DNA from: Bradyrhizobium diazoefficiens
GTDB taxonomy: Bacteria; Pseudomonadota; Alphaproteobacteria; Rhizobiales; Xanthobacteraceae
Length of the DNA: 64,000 bases
NCBI RefSeq assembly: GCF_018131015.1
Contig: NZ_JAFCJJ010000018.1
Location: 62,001-126,000, forward strand
Direction: 5' to 3'
The notes below the pieces were generated by a model. It was not told the origin of the DNA, made no database searches, and saw only the letters and a program-made list of their open reading frames with translations. Numbering within the stretch: the stretch's first letter is position 1; each line of letters opens with the position of its first letter. The position numbers and the translations under genes were made by a program. Of the stretch, positions 56,912 through 64,000 are shown piece by piece.

Positions 56912-57156
56912 CGCGCCGGCTTCGGTTCTTGGTTGGGGTCGAGCAGGCGGTGCAGATGGACGATGAAGTAGCGCATCTGCGCGTTGTCGACCGTGCTCTG
57001 CGCCTTGGCCCGCCAGGCGACGTGGGCCGCCGCATAGTTCGGATAGAGGCCGACGATCTCGACGTCGTCGAGATTCTTGAAGGTGTTGTGCTCGAGATCG
57101 ACGAGCTCGCCGCCGATCACGAGGTGCAGCAATTGTTGCGGGGCACTATCTGGCAT
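56908..57156 (-). CDS. DUF4170 domain protein
   Basis: 82 residues. It matches the DUF4170 pattern: HLVIGGELVDLEHNTFKNLD, VGLYPNYAAAHVAWRAKAQS, NAQMRYFIVHLHRLLDP. It is a short conserved alphaproteobacterial protein of unknown function with a consistent place upstream of the DUF374 acyltransferase gene, so a link to envelope lipid synthesis is plausible but unproven. The 4-base overlap with that gene suggests coupled translation. It has no signal or membrane span. Confidence 0.85.
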   Translation of the reverse strand: MPDSAPQQLLHLVIGGELVDLEHNTFKNLDDVEIVGLYPNYAAAHVAWRAKAQSTVDNAQMRYFIVHLHRLLDPNQEPKPAR

Positions 57157-57215
57157 GGTTCTGTTCCTGGGGGCTGCCCGGCAAAGCAGTGGTCGACAAG
57201 CACACCGGATGCGTG

Positions 57216-58034
57216 TCAGGGCAGCGGACGATTGCGAAAATGCGCGACGATGCTCGCATGTCGATCGCGACCCGCTGCCACCAGCACCCCGTGCGCCACT
57301 TCCCGGCGGTTATAGAGGATGGGATCTCCGGAGAGGTCGCTCATCCTACCATCCGCTTCCTGCACGATCAAATCGGCCGCCGCAAGGTCCCAATCATGGC
57401 TGTTGCCCCCCGCAAAAGCCGCATCCAGTGCGCCGTCGGCGACCCGGCAGAGGCGGAGCGCGAGCGAGCCGATTCGCCGGTGCAGCGTGATCTCGCCGAG
57501 CGAGGGCTTGAGCCGCTCCACCAGCGGCTTGGGGCCGGCGACGCGGGCGAAGTCGAGCGCTGCGCCGGGCGCGGCCCGCACCGCGCCGCCGTTGAGCGTC
57601 GTGCCCTGCCCGCGCGCGGCGAAGAAGAACTCGCCGCTCGCCGGCGCGAACACGGCGGCGAGCACGGGCGAGGCATCCTCGACCAGCGCCACGCTGACGC
57701 ACCATTCGTCATGGCCGCCCAGATAGTTGCGCGTGCCGTCGATGGGATCGACCACCCAGGTCAGCCGCCGCGACAGCCGCGCCGCATCGTCGGCGCTCTC
57801 CTCCGACAGCCAGCCATAGTCGGGCGTGGCGGCGCGCAGGCGCGCTTCCAGCAGATCGTTGACGGCGATGTCGGCTTCCGAGACCGGCGAGGACGCGCCC
57901 TTGGTCCATGTCTTCAGCTCGGTGCGGAACATCGACAGTGCGAGGTTGCCCGCCTCCCGCACCGTGTCTTGCAGCAGCGCGGCGTCGCGGGCAAGACCGG
58001 TTGCGTCGAGAGACTTCGCGTCAGCGTCCGCCAA
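57216..58034 (-). CDS. cysQ: 3'(2'),5'-bisphosphate nucleotidase (inositol monophosphatase family)
   Basis: 272 residues. Metal motif A is TWVVDPIDGTRNYLGGHDEW, motif B is SHDWDLAAADLIVQEADGRM, with the acidic residues preceding (LSEESADDAARLSRR). This is the FIG superfamily that removes phosphates from PAP/PAPS or inositol monophosphate. In alphaproteobacterial lipid A clusters the gene is usually called cysQ. It starts within the pmbA gene's end (14-base overlap), so it follows pmbA in one transcript. Substrate choice (PAP or inositol phosphate) is not decided by sequence. Confidence 0.87.
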   Translation of the reverse strand: MADADAKSLDATGLARDAALLQDTVREAGNLALSMFRTELKTWTKGASSPVSEADIAVNDLLEARLRAATPDYGWLSEESADDAARLSRRLTWVVDPIDGTRNYLGGHDEWCVSVALVEDASPVLAAVFAPASGEFFFAARGQGTTLNGGAVRAAPGAALDFARVAGPKPLVERLKPSLGEITLHRRIGSLALRLCRVADGALDAAFAGGNSHDWDLAAADLIVQEADGRMSDLSGDPILYNRREVAHGVLVAAGRDRHASIVAHFRNRPLP

Positions 58035-59424
58035 GCGTCAATCCCTCGATGCGCACCGTCGGCGCATTGATGCCGTAGCGGAATTCCAGATCGTTCGCCG
58101 GCTGCATCGACTTGAAGATCTCGAACAGATGGCCCGCGATCGTCACCTCGCTGACGGGATAGGTGATCTCGCCGTTCTCGATCCAGAAGCCGGAGGCGCC
58201 GCGGCTGTAATCGCCGGTGACGCCGTTGACGCCGGAGCCGATCAGGTCGGTGACGTAAAAACCCTGCTTGATGTCGGCGATCAGCTCGGCAGGCGTCGGC
58301 GTGCCGGCTTCGAGATGCAGGTTGTACGGGCCGGGCGAAGGCGAGGACGACACGCCGCGATGGGCGTGGCCGGTGGTGGTCATGCCGAGCTCGCGCGCGG
58401 TGGCGCAATCGAGCAGCCAGGTCGTCAGCACGCCCTCGTCGACCAGCGCGATCTTCTTCACCGCGACGCCCTCGGCGTCGAAAGTCTGCGAGCGCAGGCC
58501 GCGGCGGCGCAGGGGATCGTCGATGATGCGGATGTTCCTGGCAAACAGCTGCTGGCCGAGCCTGTCCTTCAAAAAGCTGGTCTTGCGCGCGATCGAGGCG
58601 CCATTGATGGCGCCGACGACATGGCCGACCAGCGAGCCGGCAACGCGCGGGTCGAACACCACGGGCACCTTGCAGGTCTCGACCTTGCGGGGATTGTAGC
58701 GCGCCACGGTGCGCTCGCCGGCGGAGCGGCCGACGGTTTCCGGCGACAACAAATCGGCGCCGTGCGGGGCCGAGGTGAAGTCGTAGTCGCGCTCCATGCG
58801 GGTGCCTTCGCCGGCGATGGCGGTGGCCGAGATGCCCTGGCTGGAGCGCAAGTAGGAGCCGTGGAAGCCGGTCGAGGTGACGAGCACCATGCCGCCCATG
58901 CCGGCGGAGGCGGACGCACCGCCGGATTTGGTCACGCCCTTGACGCCGAGCGCGGCGGCTTCCGCTGCGAGCGCGCGTCGCTCGAGCTCGGACGTTGCGG
59001 GCACGTCGGGATCGAGCAGATCGAGATCGGGGAAGTCGCGCGCGAGCAGCGCAGGATCGGCGAGGCCGACATATTTGTCTGATGGTGCGACCTTCGCCAT
59101 CGCCACCGCGCGCTCGGCGAGCTTGGTCACGGCATCGCCGGAGACGTCGTTGGTGGAGACCACGGCCTGGCGCTGGCCGACCAGCACGCGCAGGCCGACA
59201 TCGTCGCCCTCGGAGCGCTCGGATTCCTCGACGCGGCCGTCGCGCACCTCAACGCCTTGCGAGACGCCGCGCACAGCGACGGCGTCGGCTGCATCCGCGC
59301 CGGCGCGTTTGGCCGCCTCCACCAGCCGCTGCGCGAGATCCGACAGCGCGGATTGATCGAACAGGTCGCGGTTGGACGAAACTTTGGGCGAAAGCGTCGG
59401 GCTTGCGGTCGGTGAAGAGTTCAC
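58021..59424 (-). CDS. pmbA: TldD/PmbA-family metallopeptidase subunit
   Basis: 467 residues. Hallmarks: GADAADAVAVRGVSQGVEVR, GDDVGLRVLVGQRQAVVSTN, VVFDPRVAGSLVGHVVGAIN and the C-terminal HAHRGVSSSPSPGPYNLHLE with TPAELIADIKQGFYVTDLIG, SGVNGVTGDYSRGASGFWIE. PmbA (TldE) pairs with TldD; the metal-binding HExxxH is on TldD, and PmbA lacks it. It processes peptides such as microcin B17 or CcdA in E. coli. The GTG at 59422-59424 with AGGATTTC upstream is chosen; an in-frame start at 59502 would add 26 Pro/Arg-rich residues. The tldD gene is not in the window. Confidence 0.9.
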   Translation of the reverse strand: MNSSPTASPTLSPKVSSNRDLFDQSALSDLAQRLVEAAKRAGADAADAVAVRGVSQGVEVRDGRVEESERSEGDDVGLRVLVGQRQAVVSTNDVSGDAVTKLAERAVAMAKVAPSDKYVGLADPALLARDFPDLDLLDPDVPATSELERRALAAEAAALGVKGVTKSGGASASAGMGGMVLVTSTGFHGSYLRSSQGISATAIAGEGTRMERDYDFTSAPHGADLLSPETVGRSAGERTVARYNPRKVETCKVPVVFDPRVAGSLVGHVVGAINGASIARKTSFLKDRLGQQLFARNIRIIDDPLRRRGLRSQTFDAEGVAVKKIALVDEGVLTTWLLDCATARELGMTTTGHAHRGVSSSPSPGPYNLHLEAGTPTPAELIADIKQGFYVTDLIGSGVNGVTGDYSRGASGFWIENGEITYPVSEVTIAGHLFEIFKSMQPANDLEFRYGINAPTVRIEGLTLGGR

Positions 59425-59553
59425 GAACGAAATCCTGTCGGGGCGGGGGCGGGCCGGTGGTGGCCGAACCCACCAGATGTGCCCAAATGGTACGGACTTC
59501 AAGCATTTTCAGCCCGCCAAAGGCTCAGATTCGCGAGCCCCGCGCAACGTCTC

Positions 59554-59591
59554 GTCAATCATGCGCGCCAAGCTCTTGTCAATCATGCGCG
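59554..59591. repeat. Short direct repeat upstream of the DUF6101 gene
   Basis: GTCAATCATGCGCG occurs at 59554-59567 and again at 59578-59591, a 24-base period. It lies between divergent pmbA and the DUF6101 gene. A small palindrome GGTTGGATTAACC follows at about 59597. The region, about 270 bases without a gene, may hold promoters; the repeat could be a pair of operator sites. Confidence 0.45.
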
Positions 59592-59695
59592 GCGGTGAGG
59601 TTGGATTAACCAGCCTTTTTAAGCGGTTTCCGCAACTGACGCGGTAGTCTCCTCGCATCGACCGGGAACATAATCCTGGCGGGGAGACTAAAGCC

Positions 59696-60214
59696 GTGAG
59701 GCGTCAAACAGCAGGCTGCGGGGTCGCTCCCGCCGGGTCGAGCCGCGACTTGCGGCTCGACCCTCTTTCCCTTCCGGTCCGCTTCGACGCGCATGATCCG
59801 CGCGCCGACGGATATGTCCGGCAGATCGAGCTTCATCGCGAACGCGTCGTGCTGCGCCGTGCCGTCCGCGGCATGCAGATGGCGATCAACGTGCGCGTCT
59901 CTGATTTTTCAGGCGTCGCGTTGCGCGGCAATGACGCGACGCAGGCCCTGGTTCTGGTCCATCGCGATCCCTCGCTCTCGGTTCCGCTGCTCGTCAGCGG
60001 AGACGGCGCGGAGCTCACCGAAGCCTGGGCGATCTGGAGCGAGATTTTCGCGCTGCCCCAGCTCGACGAAGGCGCCCGCAAACCTGCGCCGCGCCGCCGC
60101 CGCTGCAACGCGATCCGCGCCCGCCGTCCGAAATTTTTGGTGCGCCGCCGCGCCGGTGTCGCGCGCGAGGTTTCCGTTCATCGCGGCGAGCGCGAGATCA
60201 TCGCGCGGAACTGA
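59696..60214 (+). CDS. DUF6101 family protein
   Basis: 172 residues. Start is GTG at 59696 with GGGGAGACTAAAGCC before it. Features: LRLDPLSLPVRFDAHDPRAD, RVVLRRAVRGMQMAINVRVS, QALVLVHRDPSLSVPLLVSG, AEAWAIWSEIFALPQLDEGA-like middle part and a highly basic end (RRRRCNAIRARRPKFLVRRR). This matches DUF6101, a bradyrhizobial family with no known function. It has no membrane span. The gene lies between the divergent pmbA and the convergent ubiA gene. Confidence 0.78.
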   Translation: MRRQTAGCGVAPAGSSRDLRLDPLSLPVRFDAHDPRADGYVRQIELHRERVVLRRAVRGMQMAINVRVSDFSGVALRGNDATQALVLVHRDPSLSVPLLVSGDGAELTEAWAIWSEIFALPQLDEGARKPAPRRRRCNAIRARRPKFLVRRRAGVAREVSVHRGEREIIARN

Positions 60215-60220
60215 GTGAGG

Positions 60221-61153
60221 TTACGCCGCCCGCATCACCGCGTCGGCGAGCAGCCCCGCAAACAGCAACAGCCCGGCATCGCGGTTTGATTTGAACAGCC
60301 GCAGGCAAAGTGCGGGATCGCCGATCTGGAGCCGCTTGATCTGCCATGCCAGATGCGCGGCGAAGGCGGCAAGCCCGAGCCAGGCCGGCCAGCGCACGTC
60401 GCCCGAGGCGAGCGCGACACCGATCAGCATCACCGCGAGGGCGTAGAACAGCACCAGCGCCTGACTTGTGTGGGCGCCGAACAGGCGCGCGGTGGACTTG
60501 ACGCCGATCAGCGCGTCGTCCTCGGAATCCTGGTGGGCGTAGATGGTGTCATAACCGATCACCCACGAGATCGCGCCGGCATAGAGCACGAGCGCGGTCA
60601 ATTCGAGGCGGCCGAAGATGGCCGCGAATCCCATCAGCGCGCCCCAGGAGAAGGCGAGGCCGAGAAACACCTGCGGCCACCAGGTGACGCGCTTCATGAA
60701 CGGATAGATCGCGACGACCAGCAGCGAAGCGATGCCGGTCGCAATCGCGAACCGGTTGAACTGCAGCAGCACCACGAGGCCGATCAGCGCCTGCGCGACC
60801 ATGAACACCAGCGCCTGCCTCGCGCTCACCTGCCCCGACGGCAGCGGCCGCGAGCGCGTCCGCTCGACCCGAGCGTCGAGGTCGCGGTCGGTGATGTCGT
60901 TCCAGGTGCAGCCCGCCCCGCGCATCACGAAGGCGCCGATGAAGAACAGGACGATGGTGAGCGGCAGGCGGCTGACATCATGCGCCATCGCGCAAGCGAG
61001 CGCCGCCGACCACCAGCACGGCATCAACAGCAGCCAGGAGCCGATCGGACGATCGAAGCGCGACAATCGCAGATAGGGCCGCGCCCAGTGTGGCGCGTGC
61101 GTATCGACCCAGTTGCCGGTGGAATCGGCAACGCGGGCGAATGCATCACTCAT
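60221..61153 (-). CDS. ubiA: 4-hydroxybenzoate polyprenyltransferase
   Basis: 310 residues with about eight membrane spans. The first Asp-rich motif is CTWNDITDRDLDARVERT (NDxxDxxxD), the second is YDTIYAHQDSEDDALIGVKS. WARPYLRLSRFDRPIGSWLL is the usual lead. It joins the polyprenyl chain to 4-hydroxybenzoate in ubiquinone synthesis, in the inner membrane. The ATG at 61151-61153 was chosen; an in-frame extension further upstream is out of frame with the neighbour and belongs to it. The upstream gene overlaps by 4 bases. Confidence 0.94.
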   Translation of the reverse strand: MSDAFARVADSTGNWVDTHAPHWARPYLRLSRFDRPIGSWLLLMPCWWSAALACAMAHDVSRLPLTIVLFFIGAFVMRGAGCTWNDITDRDLDARVERTRSRPLPSGQVSARQALVFMVAQALIGLVVLLQFNRFAIATGIASLLVVAIYPFMKRVTWWPQVFLGLAFSWGALMGFAAIFGRLELTALVLYAGAISWVIGYDTIYAHQDSEDDALIGVKSTARLFGAHTSQALVLFYALAVMLIGVALASGDVRWPAWLGLAAFAAHLAWQIKRLQIGDPALCLRLFKSNRDAGLLLFAGLLADAVMRAA

Positions 61154-61809
61154 CGGGTCAGGACGTTGCCGTTGAGCGTGTCGAAGGTGCTGCCGCCCTT
61201 CTTGCCGGCATTGGCTTCCGGCGCCGAGCCCGAGCCCAGCACTTCGCTCAGCGACGGACCGGCCGGACGCTGCTGCTGCATCTGCTGCGCAACGTTGCAG
61301 ACCTTCGCCTGCATGCCCTCGGTGTTCTTGTGGCCGGCCTTCATCTGCTCGCCGATCTGCGCCGGGATTCCGCATTTGGCGGCGTGGGTCTCGACGTATT
61401 TGAGCATCTTGGATTCGGCCGCGCTGAAATTCTTGATCAGCTTGCAGGCCTCGTCCGGCGAAGCATGGCGGTCGCTCGCGGCCTTGATCAGCTTGCCGCG
61501 CTTCTCGGCTTCCTCGCGCAAGGGAATGAACGCCTTCATGCACTCCTCGCCGGCCCCGGCCTGCGTTGGCGGCGCGGCGCTGAAGGCGCCGGCACCACCA
61601 ATGGGAGCGGCGCCGTTCGTGGGAAAGGACGATTGCGGCGCGGTGCCAACGGAGGCCACCGGGGCTTGGCCGTTCACCGGCGGAAAGGCGGAACTGGGTG
61701 CGGCCTGGCCCGGCAGCGGCGCCGGGAACGCGCCTTGCGCGTAAGCGCCGGCGGCACCCATGGTGACCATGGCGGCAGTGATCGGAACCATCAAACGACG
61801 GATCATCAA
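61150..61809 (-). CDS. Exported Pro/Ala-rich protein of unknown function
   Basis: 219 residues. MMIRRLMVPITAAMVTMGAA and AGAYAQ form a signal peptide. A proline/alanine-rich segment (QGAFPAPLPGQAAPSSAFPP) leads to a cysteine-bearing helical middle (EECMKAFIPLREEAEKRGK, DEACKLIKNFSAAESKML, AKCGIPAQIGEQMKAGHKN, QAKVCNVAQQMQQQ). Four cysteines with regular spacing suggest disulfides. Similar proteins precede ubiA in bradyrhizobia. No function is known. It starts at adjacent ATG codons (61809 or 61806) and overlaps ubiA at its end. Confidence 0.75.
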   Translation of the reverse strand: MMIRRLMVPITAAMVTMGAAGAYAQGAFPAPLPGQAAPSSAFPPVNGQAPVASVGTAPQSSFPTNGAAPIGGAGAFSAAPPTQAGAGEECMKAFIPLREEAEKRGKLIKAASDRHASPDEACKLIKNFSAAESKMLKYVETHAAKCGIPAQIGEQMKAGHKNTEGMQAKVCNVAQQMQQQRPAGPSLSEVLGSGSAPEANAGKKGGSTFDTLNGNVLTR

Positions 61810-62017
61810 GGTAGTTCTCTCCGGCAGAGCTTACGGGGTTCGGCGTCTTCCCAATCGAAGCGCAACCAGCATGTTGGCGTTTTTACGATTCCCGCGGGCC
61901 TTTAACAACCCGTCGAATAGGGCAAGAGCGCGGCGCGGGGACGCACCTTTTCGGCAATATTTACCCCCGAAATGGCTGCTTTCGGTTAAGAACGGCCCCG
62001 AATTGGACTTTTGAACG

Positions 62018-62809
62018 ATGCCTTCGCACGATTTTCGCGGCCCCCGCCTCTACGTCGACGCCCCCCTTGCCCAGGACGCCAGGGTTCCGCTCGACAGCGA
62101 CCAGAGCAATTATCTCGGCAATGTGCTGCGGCTTGCCGCAGGCAGCCCGATCCTGGCTTTCAACGGCCGCGACGGCGAATGGCAGGCCGCGATCGAAGGC
62201 CGCAAGCGGCCGGACGGCCTCGTCATTCTCCAGCAGACCCGGCCCCAGGACCAACTGCCCGACCTCGCCTACGTCTTCGCCCCGCTCAAGCACGCCCGGC
62301 TCGACTACATGGTGCAGAAGGCGGTCGAGATGGGCGCCGGGACGCTGCAACCGGTCCTGACCCGGTTCACCCAGGCCTCCCGGGTCAACACCGAGCGGAT
62401 GCGCGCCAATGTGGTCGAGGCGGCCGAGCAATGCGGCATCCTGAGCATCGCCGCGGTGATGGAGCCGGTGCCGCTGGACCGCTTCCTCAGCCAGCGCGCG
62501 CCCGACAGGCTGCTGGTCTTCTGCGACGAGGCGGCCGAGGTCGAAAACCCGATCCAGAGCCTGCAGCGCGCGCGGGAGGCCGAGCCTGAAGACCAAATCG
62601 GCATCGACGTGCTGATCGGTCCCGAGGGCGGCTTTGCCGAGGAGGAACGCACGCTGCTGCTGCGGCAACCAAAGATCCTGCGGCTGGCGCTCGGCCCACG
62701 CATCATGCGCGCCGACACCGCCGCCGTGGCGGCGCTGGCGCTGATCCAGGCCGTGCTGGGCGATTGGGGCGGCGGAGCTGGAGAGGCTGCTGCGCCTCGG
62801 CAACGATAG
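62018..62809 (+). CDS. rsmE: 16S rRNA (uracil(1498)-N(3))-methyltransferase
   Basis: 263 residues, SPOUT class. PUA-like N-terminus (DQSNYLGNVLRLAAGSPILA), then YVFAPLKHARLDYMVQKAVE, MGAGTLQPVLTRFTQASRVN, AEQCGILSIAAVMEPVPLDR and the knot region GIDVLIGPEGGFAEEERTLL and LALGPRIMRADTAAVAALAL. The LIGPEGGF and LGPRIMRADTA motifs are diagnostic for RsmE. It methylates U1498 of 16S rRNA. Start ATG at 62018. It is convergent with the AraC-type gene. Confidence 0.95.
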   Translation: MPSHDFRGPRLYVDAPLAQDARVPLDSDQSNYLGNVLRLAAGSPILAFNGRDGEWQAAIEGRKRPDGLVILQQTRPQDQLPDLAYVFAPLKHARLDYMVQKAVEMGAGTLQPVLTRFTQASRVNTERMRANVVEAAEQCGILSIAAVMEPVPLDRFLSQRAPDRLLVFCDEAAEVENPIQSLQRAREAEPEDQIGIDVLIGPEGGFAEEERTLLLRQPKILRLALGPRIMRADTAAVAALALIQAVLGDWGGGAGEAAAPRQR

Positions 62810-62833
62810 CCAGGCGAACGGTCGGCGCGCGAT

Positions 62834-63778
62834 CTATTCGCCGCGCAAGGACCGGTACAGGGTCTCGGACGGCAGTTCTCCGAAGGCCGCCCTGTAGCTC
62901 GCCGCGAACTCGCTCAGATGCCAGAAACCATGCGCGATCGCGCAGGATTTCACGCTGCGTCCCACCGGGCCGGTGCGGAGCTGCCGCCGCACCGACCAGA
63001 GCCGCAGGACCCGGCTGTAGCGATGCGGGCTCATGCCGCAGATCGCCTGTGTGGCGCTCTGCAGGGTCCGGACCGATACGCCCACCTGATCCGCCAGCTC
63101 GGTCGTCTTGGGCCAGATCCTCAAATCGTGCCGGATCAGCTTTTCCATGTCGGCGACGAGGCGGCGGTAATTGTCCGTCGTGGCCGGCACGGGTGCGCTG
63201 TTGGCGTTGGTGCGAAGGGCAGCGTCCATCGTGTTGAGCAGGGAGCGTTCGACCAGCGTTCGCGACGCCGGCTCGTTCAGGAAGCCGGGGTCGTTGGCCG
63301 CGGTTTCGAGCGTGGTGGACATCAGGCGGCGCAGCGTGACAAGCACGTCCGGCGCCGGTTTCAGCAAATGATAGCCATCAGCCAGCCGCGCCCAGAGCTC
63401 GCGCTCGAGCGGATTGAAGTAGGCGATGGCCAGCAAATTTCCTTCCGGCTCGTAGATCAGACAATCGGAAGCGCCCTTCAGGACCAGCACGGAACTGCCG
63501 ATCGATTGTCCGTTGATGCGGGCGGAGGCCACATGGTCCATCGGCACCGCCACCACGACGGCATTGCCCAGCTGATAGCCGCGAACGATGCGCGGACAGG
63601 ATTTCAGCAGGGACAGGGTCAGGGTCGGCAGGTTGAGCCGCGCGCGCATGATCGGGGTAACCCCGGAGGACAATGGTATGCTGGTTGCGCCGGCATACCG
63701 CTCGCTCTCGCCGAAATGGTCGATGTCGTACGATTGAAGCTCGAGGGCCGGGGATGACTTGAGGCGTTGAAACGACAT
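62834..63778 (-). CDS. AraC-family transcriptional regulator
   Basis: 314 residues. The C-terminal AraC HTH pair is RIWPKTTELADQVGVSVRTL and CAIAHGFWHLSEFAASYRAA, ending FGELPSETLYRSLRG. The N-terminal about 200 residues form a sensor part resembling the AraC-binding-like cupin group (PF14525): SFQRLKSSPALELQSYDIDH, MRARLNLPTLTLSLLKSCPR and VVAVPMDHVASARINGQSIG. The ATG at 63776-63778 is natural. The ligand is unknown. The gene immediately upstream on the same strand (ending 63813) could be its neighbour in an operon, 34 bases apart. Confidence 0.88.
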   Translation of the reverse strand: MSFQRLKSSPALELQSYDIDHFGESERYAGATSIPLSSGVTPIMRARLNLPTLTLSLLKSCPRIVRGYQLGNAVVVAVPMDHVASARINGQSIGSSVLVLKGASDCLIYEPEGNLLAIAYFNPLERELWARLADGYHLLKPAPDVLVTLRRLMSTTLETAANDPGFLNEPASRTLVERSLLNTMDAALRTNANSAPVPATTDNYRRLVADMEKLIRHDLRIWPKTTELADQVGVSVRTLQSATQAICGMSPHRYSRVLRLWSVRRQLRTGPVGRSVKSCAIAHGFWHLSEFAASYRAAFGELPSETLYRSLRGE

Positions 63779-63812
63779 TCAGCAGTCCGGCCCTGTTTTG
63801 ACGTTACGTCGT

Positions 63813-64000
63813 CTACTTCGCTTGCCGTGGTGGCGTGGCGTCCTTGGCGACGCGCAGATCGTCCGGCCCGTTGATGCCGGCACGCCTGAGATCGCGCAGC
63901 AGCTTCGTGAGCAGCAGCATGTTGGTCTTCTGCAGTTCATGATTGTTTCCAAACCTGAATGCATTCTGCTCGGTCACGATGAGGCCGGCCTTCTCCTCGG
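63813..64000 (-). CDS. Unidentified protein, C-terminal end only
   Basis: An open minus-strand frame runs from the window edge to TAG at 63813-63815, about 61 codons. The end reads GLIVTEQNAFRFGNNHELQK, TNMLLLTKLLRDLRRAGING and PDDLRVAKDATPPRQAK. A helical, charged C-terminus is all that can be seen; no family is recognised. The frame has no stop within the visible part and a natural amino-acid mix, unlike the alternate frames, which are Cys/Arg-rich. Its beginning is outside the window. Confidence 0.55.
   Translation of the reverse strand, partial: EEKAGLIVTEQNAFRFGNNHELQKTNMLLLTKLLRDLRRAGINGPDDLRVAKDATPPRQAK

Noticed and set aside
63779..63964. 61-codon minus-strand frame with ATG at the right edge
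   Set aside because: Its product is Cys/Arg-rich; the alternate frame ending at 63813 stays open to the edge and has a normal composition, so that one was taken as the real partial gene.

Overview
The window is a dense, GC-rich alphaproteobacterial chromosome segment. The gene set, the protein sequences and the families of short palindromic intergenic repeats fit Bradyrhizobium or a close relative in the Bradyrhizobium/Rhodopseudomonas group. That assignment is inferred from recognised sequence features, not from a database search. Both ends cut genes: hisS on the left and an unidentified minus-strand gene on the right. No rRNA, tRNA, CRISPR array, transposase or phage module was found.

Layout. 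0-5.5 kb: hisS, two branched-chain aminotransferases of different subfamilies, then a MarR / OmpR-type regulator / histidine kinase operon. 5.6-10.2 kb: small exported proteins, RNase T2, RlmJ, a cold-shock protein and a beta-barrel outer-membrane protein. 10.4-17 kb: uvrC, pgsA, moaD, moaE, prmB and two membrane proteins. 17-22.6 kb: a methyltransferase, a winged-helix/TPR regulator, a degenerate EAL protein, a HAD hydrolase and a CheY. 22.7-31.2 kb: ribF, ileS, lspA, an exported protein and a paired M16 peptidase operon. 31.4-35.5 kb: arfB, a cytochrome c, a VOC protein, a Tat-exported/GMC oxidoreductase pair and a ribbon-helix-helix protein. 35.7-43.1 kb: mutL, rsmD, a pseudouridine synthase with a very long charged tail, tadA, a fluoroacetate-dehalogenase-like hydrolase and purD. 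43.1-49.9 kb is the most accessory-looking part: a membrane protein with M48-type zinc-peptidase motifs, a second winged-helix/TPR regulator beside the remnant of another regulator, an FMN-type protein, and a three-gene hydrolase / membrane protein / regulator operon with a clear promoter and overlapping operator. 49.9-64 kb: xseA, small exported proteins, a lipid A assembly cluster (lpxK, waaA, DUF374, DUF4170, cysQ, pmbA), ubiA, rsmE and an AraC-type regulator.

How genes work together. lpxK, waaA and the DUF374 acyltransferase overlap end to end and belong to lipid A/Kdo assembly. pgsA-moaD-moaE and ileS-lspA are tight same-strand runs. The two M16 genes overlap by 4 bases and form an active/inactive pair. 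The gluconate-dehydrogenase-like pair lacks the usual triheme cytochrome gene, but a single-heme cytochrome lies just upstream. The best leads for something new are the M48-like membrane protein, the self-controlled-looking operon at 47.9-49.8 kb, and the dehalogenase whose catalytic and fluoride-pocket residues match a characterised enzyme position by position.
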